This document shows, in pieces, positions 7,674 to 14,289 of a stretch of 17,189 bases of DNA. The stretch spans positions 1-17,189 of the forward strand of contig JAKSBM010000874.1 of NCBI GenBank assembly GCA_022361135.1. Direction: 5' to 3'. Position 1 is the first letter of the stretch; each line of letters starts with the position of its first letter. The DNA comes from Desulfobacterales bacterium (GTDB lineage: Bacteria > Desulfobacterota > Desulfobacteria > Desulfobacterales > Desulfobacteraceae). The position numbers were made by a program, and so were the translations under genes. A model generated the notes under the pieces. That model was not told where the DNA came from. It did no database searches and saw only the letters and a list, made by a program, of their open reading frames with translations.

Positions 7674-7708
7674 AGGGGGGAATTGTTCTTCCCCCTTTTT
7701 TGTTTTTT
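7674..7708 (+). terminator. Strong rho-independent terminator downstream of the TPR remnant
   Basis: GGGGGAA (7676-7682) pairs with TTCCCCC (7689-7695) around a 6-base loop, and flanking A/G-T pairs can extend the stem. The tail is TTTTTTGTTTTTT to 7708. It faces rightwards, yet the only thing upstream on this strand is the dead TPR gene. It now insulates the fadR operon from leftward readthrough sources. Confidence 0.8.
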
Positions 7709-7831
7709 AAAAGCGTTTGGGGTGAGAAAATAGGGATGGTGGAAAAACTCCTTTGGGTGAATTTTCTAATATTATAGATGGTTCTCTGCCTTGGTTGTTG
7801 TTCTCCTTTACTTGTTTTTTCGCTTTTTATA

Positions 7832-7869
7832 TTGACCCAGGAAAACACAACTGGTAAGACCTCTTACCA
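7832..7869 (+). promoter_or_regulatory. Promoter and FadR-type operator of the fadR/ether-lipid operon
   Basis: TGGTAAGA-CC-TCTTACCA (7852-7869) is a perfect inverted repeat around a 2-base centre. The 17 bases 7849-7865, AACTGGTAAGACCTCTT, closely follow the E. coli FadR operator pattern (A-N-CTGGT-N2-GAC-N2-G-N-T-like). A -35-like TTGACC (7832-7837) spaced 17 bases from TAAGAC (7855-7860) would put the operator over the -10 region, as for an autorepressor. The -10 match is weak, so the promoter is less certain than the operator. The site lies 39 bases upstream of the fadR ATG. Confidence 0.65.
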
Positions 7870-7907
7870 ATAGCATCCCATTTTTACACCTGTTCAGGGA
7901 GGTTTCA

Positions 7908-8585
7908 ATGCAGTCCGTACCCACACCGGTCAAGCCCGCAGTCCATGCGGAACAACAAATCATGGAAGCCATTCTGGACGGGCGGTGGCCCCCGGGGCAC
8001 ACCCTGCCGGCGGAGCGGGTTCTGGCCCAGGAGCTGGGCGTCACCCGGCCCACCCTCAGGGAAACCCTCCAGCGCCTCGCCCGGGAGGGCTGGGTCACCA
8101 TTGCCCACGGTAAGGCCACCCGGGTGAACGATTATCTGGCCACCGGGGGATTGGGGGTGTTGTCCACCCTGGCCCGGTTCGGGGGACACCTTTCCCATGC
8201 CATGGTGAAAAATCTCCTGGAAGCCCGGATCATCCTTTTACCCGGGGTGGCACGAAGGGCTGCAGAGCAGGATCCCACGGCCCTGATCCAATACCTGGAA
8301 CAGCGGCCCGAAAACACGCCCCAGGCCATGGTCGCCTACGATTGGGAGCTTCAGCTCACCCTGGTCCGGGGGGCGGGCAATCCCATCCTGAACATGATTT
8401 TCAATGATTTCACCCCCATGTACCAGCTCTGGTGCGAGCCCTATTTCCAGGTGGAGGCGGTTCGCCAACGCTCCCTGGTTTACTACGAGGAGCTGTATCA
8501 ATGCGTAAGGGCGGGGAGGTCCCCCGCGGGCATGGTGGAAAAAATGATGGAGGAGGCATTGGCAGAATGGAATCAAAACCAATGA
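7908..8585 (+). CDS. fadR: FadR-type acyl-CoA-responsive GntR regulator
   Basis: A transcription factor of 225 residues. The N-terminal GntR winged helix (about 11-76) resembles E. coli FadR almost throughout: PPGHTLPAER, LGVTRPTLRETLQRLAREGW and the wing HGKATRVND. The C-terminal all-helical domain (about 80-220) also follows FadR rather than the FCD domain of most GntR proteins (GLGVLSTLAR, NLLEARIILLPG, GNPILNMIFNDF). Known FadR proteins lose DNA binding on long-chain acyl-CoA. AGGGAGG lies 5 bases before the ATG. It is the first gene of an overlapping set with glycerol-phosphate and ether-lipid enzymes, and its own promoter carries a matching palindrome. That makes self-control and control of the whole operon by fatty-acid status likely. 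Whether it binds acyl-CoA here is inferred from similarity. Confidence 0.9.
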   Translation: MQSVPTPVKPAVHAEQQIMEAILDGRWPPGHTLPAERVLAQELGVTRPTLRETLQRLAREGWVTIAHGKATRVNDYLATGGLGVLSTLARFGGHLSHAMVKNLLEARIILLPGVARRAAEQDPTALIQYLEQRPENTPQAMVAYDWELQLTLVRGAGNPILNMIFNDFTPMYQLWCEPYFQVEAVRQRSLVYYEELYQCVRAGRSPAGMVEKMMEEALAEWNQNQ

Positions 8586-10198
8586 ATATTCGATCCTTGA
8601 ATCGCCGGTACGATCTGGTCATCGCCGGGGGCGGAGCCACCGGGGCCGGGGTTTTCCACATGGCCGCCCAATACGGATTCCGTCCTTTGCTGGTGGAGGC
8701 CCGGGACTTTGCCTGGGGCACCTCCAGCCGTTCGTCCAAAATGGTCCACGGGGGGCTGCGTTACCTGAAGCAGGGGCGGTTCAGCCTCACCCGGGCCGCA
8801 GTGCGGGAGCGCCAAGCCCTCATGGCCGACTATCCCGGCCTGGTCACCCCCCTGCAATTCCTCATGCCCCTCTACGGGGACCACGGTCCCTCCCGAACCA
8901 GCATGGAGGTGGGGTTGACCCTTTACAGTCTCATGGCCCAAAAGCGCCAGCATTGCCATGTTCCCATCCCCCGCCTTTTGGAAATTTTTCCCGGGCTGCG
9001 GGAGGAAAAATTAAAATTGGGCCTGGGATTCATGGATGCCCAGGTGGATGACGCCCGCCTGGTGTTGCGGTTGATCCAGGACGGTAGGGCCATGGGGGGG
9101 CACGCCCTGAACTATGTCCGTGCCCGGGCCGTGGAGCGGAACCTCCGGGGGGAGGTCCAGGGGGTGGAACTCCAGGATACCGAAACCGGGGCCACCGCCT
9201 TTGTGGAAACCCCGGTGATCATCAACGCCACCGGCCCCTTTGCCGAAAAACTCCATCCCTGCGGGGTAAAGGGGTGCCACATCCGGCCCCTGCGGGGAAG
9301 CCACCTCATCTTCCCCCGTGAAAAACTCCCCCTGGACCGGGTCCTCTCCTTTTTCCATCCCAGGGATAACCGGGCGGTCTTCCTCTTTCCCTGGGAGAAC
9401 ACCACCGTGGTCGGCACCACCGATGTGGACCACCAGTGGACCGGCGACGGCTTTAAAGATCCAGCCATTGGCACGGAGGAGGCTGCATATATCATGGAGG
9501 GCATGGATTTCATTCTACCGGGACACGGGCTTTCCCCGGGGGATTGCAGGGCTTCCATGGCCGGGATCCGGCCCATCCTGAGCCGGAAAAAACAGACTGC
9601 GTCCAAGGAATCCCGGGAGCACGGGGTCTGGGAGGAAAAGGGGCTGGTCTCCATCACCGGGGGCAAGTTGACCACCTTCCGCCTCCTGGCCCGGGACGCC
9701 TTAAAGGCCGCCGCCTTTTATCTGCCCACCCCCCGGCGGTCCCCCCGGCAGCGGGATGCCTGGCTCCGGCAGGAGAACCATCGGCGCAGGGCAGAGGCCC
9801 GCTCCTTTTATGAAGATCCCACGGCCGGGCTTTCCGGGGAACTGGCCCTCCGCCTGTCCGGGCGCTTTGGCCCAGCAGCCCCGGAGATTTTCCAGGCCCA
9901 CGATCCCAGGCTTTGGTCCCCCATTGCCGACACCTGTATCTCCTGGGCCGAACTTTGCCACGGGGCGGGCCAAGAGGATGTCCGTCACTTGGAGGACCTC
10001 ATGCTCCGCCGGGTGAGACTGGGGCTTTTCCTGCCCCGGGGTGGCATGGATGACATGGATCGGATCCGGGAGACCATTGCCCCCCATCTGGATTGGGATG
10101 CCCAGCGGTGGGAAGAGGAAATTCAATCCTATGAAAAATTGTGGGAATCGGCCTATGCTCCACCGGTCCATCCCAAGGGAGGCTGCCATGGGGCTTGA
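8567..10198 (+). CDS. glpD: FAD-dependent glycerol-3-phosphate dehydrogenase (GlpD/GlpA-like)
   Basis: Oxidises sn-glycerol-3-phosphate to DHAP, passing electrons to quinone through FAD at the membrane. It is 543 residues long. The dinucleotide-binding motif VIAGGGATGAG (18-28) is followed by the family signature GTSSRSSKMVHGGLRYL (51-67). Substrate/FAD residues are present at AGIRPIL (Arg335) and ITGGKLTTFR (Lys367, the GGKLTTYR motif of GlpD). A C-terminal domain rich in Arg (about 385-540) corresponds to DAO_C. The ATG at 8567 is chosen for AGGAGG 10 bases upstream; it overlaps the end of fadR by 19 bases. Another ATG at 8582 makes an ATGA overlap but lacks a ribosome site. In this operon it could feed DHAP to the AGPS-like enzyme, or act on an alkylated glycerol phosphate. 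The substrate beyond the family default is not visible. Confidence 0.88.
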   Translation: MESKPMNIRSLNRRYDLVIAGGGATGAGVFHMAAQYGFRPLLVEARDFAWGTSSRSSKMVHGGLRYLKQGRFSLTRAAVRERQALMADYPGLVTPLQFLMPLYGDHGPSRTSMEVGLTLYSLMAQKRQHCHVPIPRLLEIFPGLREEKLKLGLGFMDAQVDDARLVLRLIQDGRAMGGHALNYVRARAVERNLRGEVQGVELQDTETGATAFVETPVIINATGPFAEKLHPCGVKGCHIRPLRGSHLIFPREKLPLDRVLSFFHPRDNRAVFLFPWENTTVVGTTDVDHQWTGDGFKDPAIGTEEAAYIMEGMDFILPGHGLSPGDCRASMAGIRPILSRKKQTASKESREHGVWEEKGLVSITGGKLTTFRLLARDALKAAAFYLPTPRRSPRQRDAWLRQENHRRRAEARSFYEDPTAGLSGELALRLSGRFGPAAPEIFQAHDPRLWSPIADTCISWAELCHGAGQEDVRHLEDLMLRRVRLGLFLPRGGMDDMDRIRETIAPHLDWDAQRWEEEIQSYEKLWESAYAPPVHPKGGCHGA

Positions 10199-11744
10199 TC
10201 CCACACTTTTGGCCGTGGATTGCGGCACCCAGAGCCTCCGGACCCTGATTTTTTCTTTAAGTGGAGAACCCCTGGCCCGGGCCCAGGTGGAATATCCCCC
10301 CTATGTCAGCCCCAGGGGGGGCTGGGCCGAGCAGGATCCCGAAACCTACAGCCGGGCCATGGCCCAATGTATCCAACAGCTCAAGGCGGAACACGGACAC
10401 GCCTTTGCCGCCCTGGCCGGGGTGGGGATTACCACCCAGCGGGCCACCATGGTGAACCTGGATGCAGAGGGGCGGGTGTTGCGGCCGGCCATTGTCTGGC
10501 TGGATCAGCGCCGGGCCCAGCCGGTATTTGGCCGGTCCGGTCCTTTGAAATGGGGGCTTAAGGCTTTGGGGCTGTCCCAGCGTTTGGCCAAGGTCCAGGC
10601 CCAGGGGAAGGGAAATTGGATTCGCCAGAACCAGCCGGAAATCTGGGCGAGCACCCATAAATATCTCCAGGTATCGGGCTATTTGAACCATTACCTCACC
10701 GGTGAATTTGCCGATTCCATTGCCTCCCAGATCGGCCACCTTCCCTTTGATTATAAAAAACAAAAATGGGCCGGTCCCCTGTCCATCACCTCCCGGATTT
10801 TTCCCGTGTCCCGGGCCAAGCTTCCCCGTTTGGTCCCCCCGGGGGAGATTTTGGGACGGGTGACGGCCCGGGCCGCCGAAAATACCGGGTTGCCCCAGGG
10901 GTTGCCCGTGGTGGCATGTGGATCGGACAAGGGCTGCGAAACCCTGGGGGCCGGGGTGGTGGATCCCACCATGGTCAGCCTGAGTTTCGGCACCACGGCC
11001 ACGGTTCAGACCAATTGCCGGAAGTATTTCGAAGCCCTTCCTTTAATGCCCCCCTATCCCTCGCCCGTGCCCGGCCACTACAGCCCCGAGGTGGAGATTT
11101 TCCGGGGCTTTTGGATGATTTCCTGGTTCAAGACCGAGTTTGCCCATGCCGAGGTGGCCCGGGCCCGGGAATTGGGAGTGGCCCCGGAATCCCTCTTGGA
11201 CCATTGCCTGAACCGAACGCCGCCGGGGGCCCTGGGCCTCATGACCCAACCCTATTGGAGCCCGGGGCTGGACCACCCCGATGCCAAGGGCGCCATGATC
11301 GGTTTTGGGGCCGATCACAACAGGGACCATGTTTACCGGGCCATCATCGAAGGCCTAGGGTTTGCCCTGCGGGAGGGCATGGAAACCATTGCCGCCCGGG
11401 GGGGAACCCCACCCCGCCAGGCCGCGGTCTCCGGCGGAGCTTCCCAGAGCGACGCCATCTGCGGGATCACGGCCGATATATTTAATTTGCCCATGGTCCG
11501 GGGACGGACCCACGAGACCAGTGGCCTGGGCGCCGCCCTGCTCACGGCCGTGGGCTGCGGCCTCCACAAGGATCTGAACCGGGCCGTGGATGAGATGACC
11601 GCCGTCACCCGGGTCTTTGAGCCCAAGCGGGAGAATACCGAGATCTACCAGGCCCTTTACACCCGGGTGTATAAAAAAATGTATGCCGCATTGGCCCCCC
11701 TTTACAGAGACATTCAAGAGATTACAGGATATCCGGAAAAATGA
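10188..11744 (+). CDS. FGGY-family carbohydrate kinase, substrate unassigned
   Basis: An ATP-dependent sugar or polyol kinase of 518 residues with the two actin-like domains of the FGGY fold. Domain 1 has the phosphate motif VDCGTQSLRTLIF (10-22), GGWAEQDPETY (44-54) and LRPAIVWLDQRRA (98-110). Domain 2 has CGSDKG with the likely catalytic base Asp247, the phosphate loop SLSFGTTA (264-271), and GGASQSD...ETSGLGAALL near the C-terminus. It resembles xylulokinase-type more than classic glycerol kinase sequences, so I do not call it glpK. AGGGAGG lies 5 bases before the ATG, which overlaps glpD by 11 bases; its stop overlaps the next gene by 4. The neighbours suggest glycerol, dihydroxyacetone or 1-O-alkylglycerol as substrate; this is inference from context. 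Confidence 0.85.
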   Translation: MGLDPTLLAVDCGTQSLRTLIFSLSGEPLARAQVEYPPYVSPRGGWAEQDPETYSRAMAQCIQQLKAEHGHAFAALAGVGITTQRATMVNLDAEGRVLRPAIVWLDQRRAQPVFGRSGPLKWGLKALGLSQRLAKVQAQGKGNWIRQNQPEIWASTHKYLQVSGYLNHYLTGEFADSIASQIGHLPFDYKKQKWAGPLSITSRIFPVSRAKLPRLVPPGEILGRVTARAAENTGLPQGLPVVACGSDKGCETLGAGVVDPTMVSLSFGTTATVQTNCRKYFEALPLMPPYPSPVPGHYSPEVEIFRGFWMISWFKTEFAHAEVARARELGVAPESLLDHCLNRTPPGALGLMTQPYWSPGLDHPDAKGAMIGFGADHNRDHVYRAIIEGLGFALREGMETIAARGGTPPRQAAVSGGASQSDAICGITADIFNLPMVRGRTHETSGLGAALLTAVGCGLHKDLNRAVDEMTAVTRVFEPKRENTEIYQALYTRVYKKMYAALAPLYRDIQEITGYPEK

Positions 11745-13441
11745 AAAAAGACGCTATGCCAGACCCCAGCTCCTCCCCCGAATTCATGGAAACCCCACCG
11801 GCACCGGGCTCGTTCCGGTCGGTCTTTAAATGGGGGGACCCCGAAGCCTTTAAAAATCCATCCCAGGGATTTCTTTCTGTGATCCGGAAATCCCTGGGGC
11901 TTACGGATAAAGATTTCCAGACCATGGAGGACATTGGAGAGGGGGCCGTAAATTCCCAGACCCTTCCCAGCGCCATCACCCCGGAACAGAAAGGAACCCT
12001 GGAACGGATGGTGGGCAAGGAGAATGTCTCCACCGCCCTCTACGATCGGGTATTCCATTCCTCGGGCAAGGCCATGGAGGACCTTTTCCACCTGCGCCGG
12101 GGAAAAATCCAGGAGATCTGCGACCTGGTGGTCCACCCCCGGAACAAGGCCGATGTCAAAGCCTTGGTTGCTTTTTGCCACGACCAGCGCCTCCCCCTCC
12201 ATGTCCATGGGGGCGGCTCCTCCGTGACCTTTGGCCTCTCGTGTCCCAGGGGGGGGATCACCCTGGTCATGGGAACCCACATGAAACGGCTCATCCGTTT
12301 CAATGAGAAGAACCAGACCATAACCGTGGAACCGGGCATGACCGGCCCGGAATTCGAATACCTCCTCAACAACGCCCCCCGGCTTTTGGATGCCGGTGCC
12401 GCCTACACCGGGGGCCATTTCCCCCAGAGTTTCGAGCATTCTTCCGTGGGGGGCTGGGGCATCACCCTGGGATCGGGCCAGGCCTCTTCTTATTATGGGG
12501 ATGCCGCCGATCTGGTGGTGAGCCAGGAATATGTGACCCCGTCCGGGGATTTCGTCACCCATGACTGGCCGGCGGCCGCCGACGGCCCACGGATCAATGA
12601 GATCATGAAGGGGAACGAAGGCTGCTTCGGGGTGCTCACCGCCGTCACCGTGAAGGTTTTTGAATACTCCCCGGACACCGCCCGTCCCTTTTCCTTCATG
12701 TTCCCGGATTTTGAATCCGCCGTGGAGGCCGGGCGTCGCATCAGCCAGGGCCGCTTTGGCATGCCCGCCATCTTCCGGATTTCCGATGCCGAGGAAACCG
12801 ATGTGGCCCTGCAGATGTACGGCTTGGACAAGGGGATTCTCAATCGGGTGCTCCAATGGAAGGGATTCCGGCCGGGGAAACGCTGTCTGGTCATGGGCCA
12901 GGCCGAAGGAGAAAAGGGGTTCAGTCGCCATGTGGCCGCCCGGGTGAAGAAAATCTGTAAGCAGAACCGGGGCATGTCCCTCACCGGCTACCCCATGAAA
13001 AAATGGTACAAGGGGCGATTTTCCGACCCCTATATGCGGGATGCCCTCAACGATTACGGGGTCCTCATCGATACCCTGGAAACCTCGGTGACCTGGGAGA
13101 GCCTGCCCCGGGTCTATGAACAGGTCCGCACTTATATCAAGGCCCGGCCCGGGACCATTTGCATGACCCATGCTTCCCATTTCTATGCCCAGGGCACCAA
13201 CCTTTATTTTATCTTCATTGCCAAGATTCCGGACCTGGAGGAATTCCGGGCCTTCCAGCGGGGCATCATCGATTGCATCCAGGGTGCCGGGGGCAGTTTG
13301 AGCCACCACCACGGGGTGGGCCGGATGATGGCCCCCTGGATGGAAGTCCACCTGGGCTCGGTGCAGATGGGGATCCTCAGGGCTGTAAAAAAACAGCTGG
13401 ACCCCCATGGCATTCTCAACCCTGGGGGATTGGGCTTGTAA
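11741..13441 (+). CDS. Alkyldihydroxyacetonephosphate synthase-like FAD protein (AGPS family)
   Basis: AGPS exchanges the acyl chain of acyl-DHAP for a fatty alcohol, making the ether bond of alkyl-DHAP. This 566-residue protein follows AGPS along its length. It has an N-terminal KWGDP-type start (30-34) and DRVFHSSGKAMEDLFHLRRG (102-121). The PCMH-type FAD domain has the GGGSSVTFGLSCP loop (157-169), VEPGMTGPEFE and EHSSVGGWGIT (232-242). The cap domain has DPYMRD..NDYGVLIDTLET (429-448, Arg433 at the position of a conserved AGPS arginine) and the active-site triple histidine GGSLSHHHGVG (His522-524). It ends with LDPHGILNPGG. The ATG lies in an ATGA overlap with the kinase. The FAD-linked lactate/glycolate oxidases, its nearest alternative, lack the SHHHGVG and DTLET motifs. 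The main uncertainty is the physiological direction and exact substrate. Confidence 0.88.
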   Translation: MKKDAMPDPSSSPEFMETPPAPGSFRSVFKWGDPEAFKNPSQGFLSVIRKSLGLTDKDFQTMEDIGEGAVNSQTLPSAITPEQKGTLERMVGKENVSTALYDRVFHSSGKAMEDLFHLRRGKIQEICDLVVHPRNKADVKALVAFCHDQRLPLHVHGGGSSVTFGLSCPRGGITLVMGTHMKRLIRFNEKNQTITVEPGMTGPEFEYLLNNAPRLLDAGAAYTGGHFPQSFEHSSVGGWGITLGSGQASSYYGDAADLVVSQEYVTPSGDFVTHDWPAAADGPRINEIMKGNEGCFGVLTAVTVKVFEYSPDTARPFSFMFPDFESAVEAGRRISQGRFGMPAIFRISDAEETDVALQMYGLDKGILNRVLQWKGFRPGKRCLVMGQAEGEKGFSRHVAARVKKICKQNRGMSLTGYPMKKWYKGRFSDPYMRDALNDYGVLIDTLETSVTWESLPRVYEQVRTYIKARPGTICMTHASHFYAQGTNLYFIFIAKIPDLEEFRAFQRGIIDCIQGAGGSLSHHHGVGRMMAPWMEVHLGSVQMGILRAVKKQLDPHGILNPGGLGL

Positions 13442-13448
13442 GTCCGAA

Positions 13449-13488
13449 GGCCGGCCCGGCACATCCCCGGGCCGGCCTCTGTTTGTTG
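13449..13488 (+). terminator. GC-only hairpin after the AGPS-like gene, terminator or attenuator
   Basis: GGCCGGCCCGG (13449-13459) pairs perfectly with CCGGGCCGGCC (13467-13477) around a 7-base loop, followed by the weak T tail TCTGTTTGTT. It starts 7 bases after the AGPS-like stop. With so strong a stem it may stop most transcripts. The imperfect tail leaves room for readthrough into the acyltransferase gene. Confidence 0.55.
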
Positions 13489-13591
13489 GTATGGGGTGGT
13501 TTGGGTCGCTTTGGGTGGGAATCTGTTGTCCCTTCTATGAATTCTGCCCTGGTTTTGTTAAGGTGGCTGATTTTTGGAAGGGATATCTATT

Positions 13592-14242
13592 TTGTTCAAA
13601 CGCCTGAAGTTCGTGATCTACACCCGCCCCTTTATCTGCCTGGCCTATTACATCATCCGGATCTATTCCCTGACCTTCCGCCTGAAGGTGGAGAACGAGT
13701 CTGCCTGGATGGCCCTGGTGAAAACCGGGAAACGGCGGGTTCTCCTCTGCACCTGGCACCAGCAGTTCTTTGCCGCCATCAATCATTTTAAATCCTACGG
13801 CCCCCTCAATCCCGGAATTATGATCAGCCAGAGCAAGGACGGTGAATTGATTGCCGGGGTGGCCAATCGCAATGGATGGCGCACGGCCCGGGGCTCCTCA
13901 TCCCGGGGAGGCAAGGCCGCCCTGTCCGCCATGATCGACCATGTCCGTTGCCACGGCTTTGGCGCCCACATCCCCGACGGCCCCACCGGTCCCATGGGCA
14001 AGGTGAAACCCGGGGTGATCAAGCTGGCCCTGGACACGGAGGCATTGTTGGTCCCCTTTTATGTGAAAGCCGATGATGCCTGGTATTTTAATTCCTGGGA
14101 CCGGTTCATGCTCCCCAAGCCCTTTTCCCGGGTGCGAATTGTCTATGATGCCCCCATTGAATTGGACCCGGAAGTCGATTTTGAAACCCTTCGGCAGAAC
14201 CTGGAGGACCAGATGGCCCCCGGGCTTTGCCGAGTGCCCTGA
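13592..14242 (+). CDS. DUF374 family lysophospholipid acyltransferase-like protein
   Basis: An inner-membrane-associated acyltransferase of the LPLAT fold, predicted to acylate a lysophospholipid or glycerol phosphate. It is 216 residues long. One hydrophobic helix (about 6-29, VIYTRPFICLAYYIIRIYSL) precedes a catalytic-type histidine in CTWHQQF (His56). The DUF374 blocks follow: MISQSKDGELIA (77-88), RGSSSRGGKAAL (100-111), IPDGPTGPMGKVKPGVIKLA (127-146) and the NSWDRFMLPKPFSRV segment (167-181). A TTG start at 13592 is preferred because AAGGGA lies 8 bases upstream. An in-frame TTG at 13574 would add 6 residues. It lies 150 bases after the AGPS-like gene, beyond a hairpin, so it is either cotranscribed by readthrough or expressed separately. 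In context it could add the sn-2 acyl chain to an alkyl-glycerol phosphate (inferred). Confidence 0.8.
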   Translation: MFKRLKFVIYTRPFICLAYYIIRIYSLTFRLKVENESAWMALVKTGKRRVLLCTWHQQFFAAINHFKSYGPLNPGIMISQSKDGELIAGVANRNGWRTARGSSSRGGKAALSAMIDHVRCHGFGAHIPDGPTGPMGKVKPGVIKLALDTEALLVPFYVKADDAWYFNSWDRFMLPKPFSRVRIVYDAPIELDPEVDFETLRQNLEDQMAPGLCRVP

Positions 14243-14289
14243 TCCAGGGCGACCCCAACCCTTCTTTATTTGTTTGCGGCCGTTTGGAA

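Larger units (their letters stand above)
7104..7907. other. 804-bp stretch without an intact gene
   Basis: From left to right it holds the promoter-proximal region of the hybrid kinase, including a run of ten T at 7105-7114, and AT-rich sequence to about 7160. The TPR gene remnant occupies 7243-7654, an orphan terminator 7674-7708, and an AT-rich promoter region 7740-7907 ends in the FadR-type operator. Short open frames here on either strand show no family resemblance apart from the TPR fragments. No tRNA, insertion sequence or CRISPR repeat is visible. Confidence 0.7.

Noticed and set aside
8432..8566. Upstream extension of the GlpD-like frame
   Set aside because: The frame is open but lies inside fadR, and the extra residues are Gly/Pro/Arg-rich shadow. 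The ATG at 8567 has AGGAGG and the dinucleotide-binding fold starts soon after.
10041..10187. Upstream extension of the FGGY kinase frame
   Set aside because: It lies inside the glpD-like gene. The kinase fold begins at VDCGT just after the ATG at 10188, which has a strong ribosome site.
11714..13462. 582-codon open frame on the minus strand
   Set aside because: It is antisense to the AGPS-like gene, is rich in Gly/His/Pro of the kind produced by reverse-complemented GC-rich codons, and shows no family motif. The plus-strand gene has AGPS motifs throughout.
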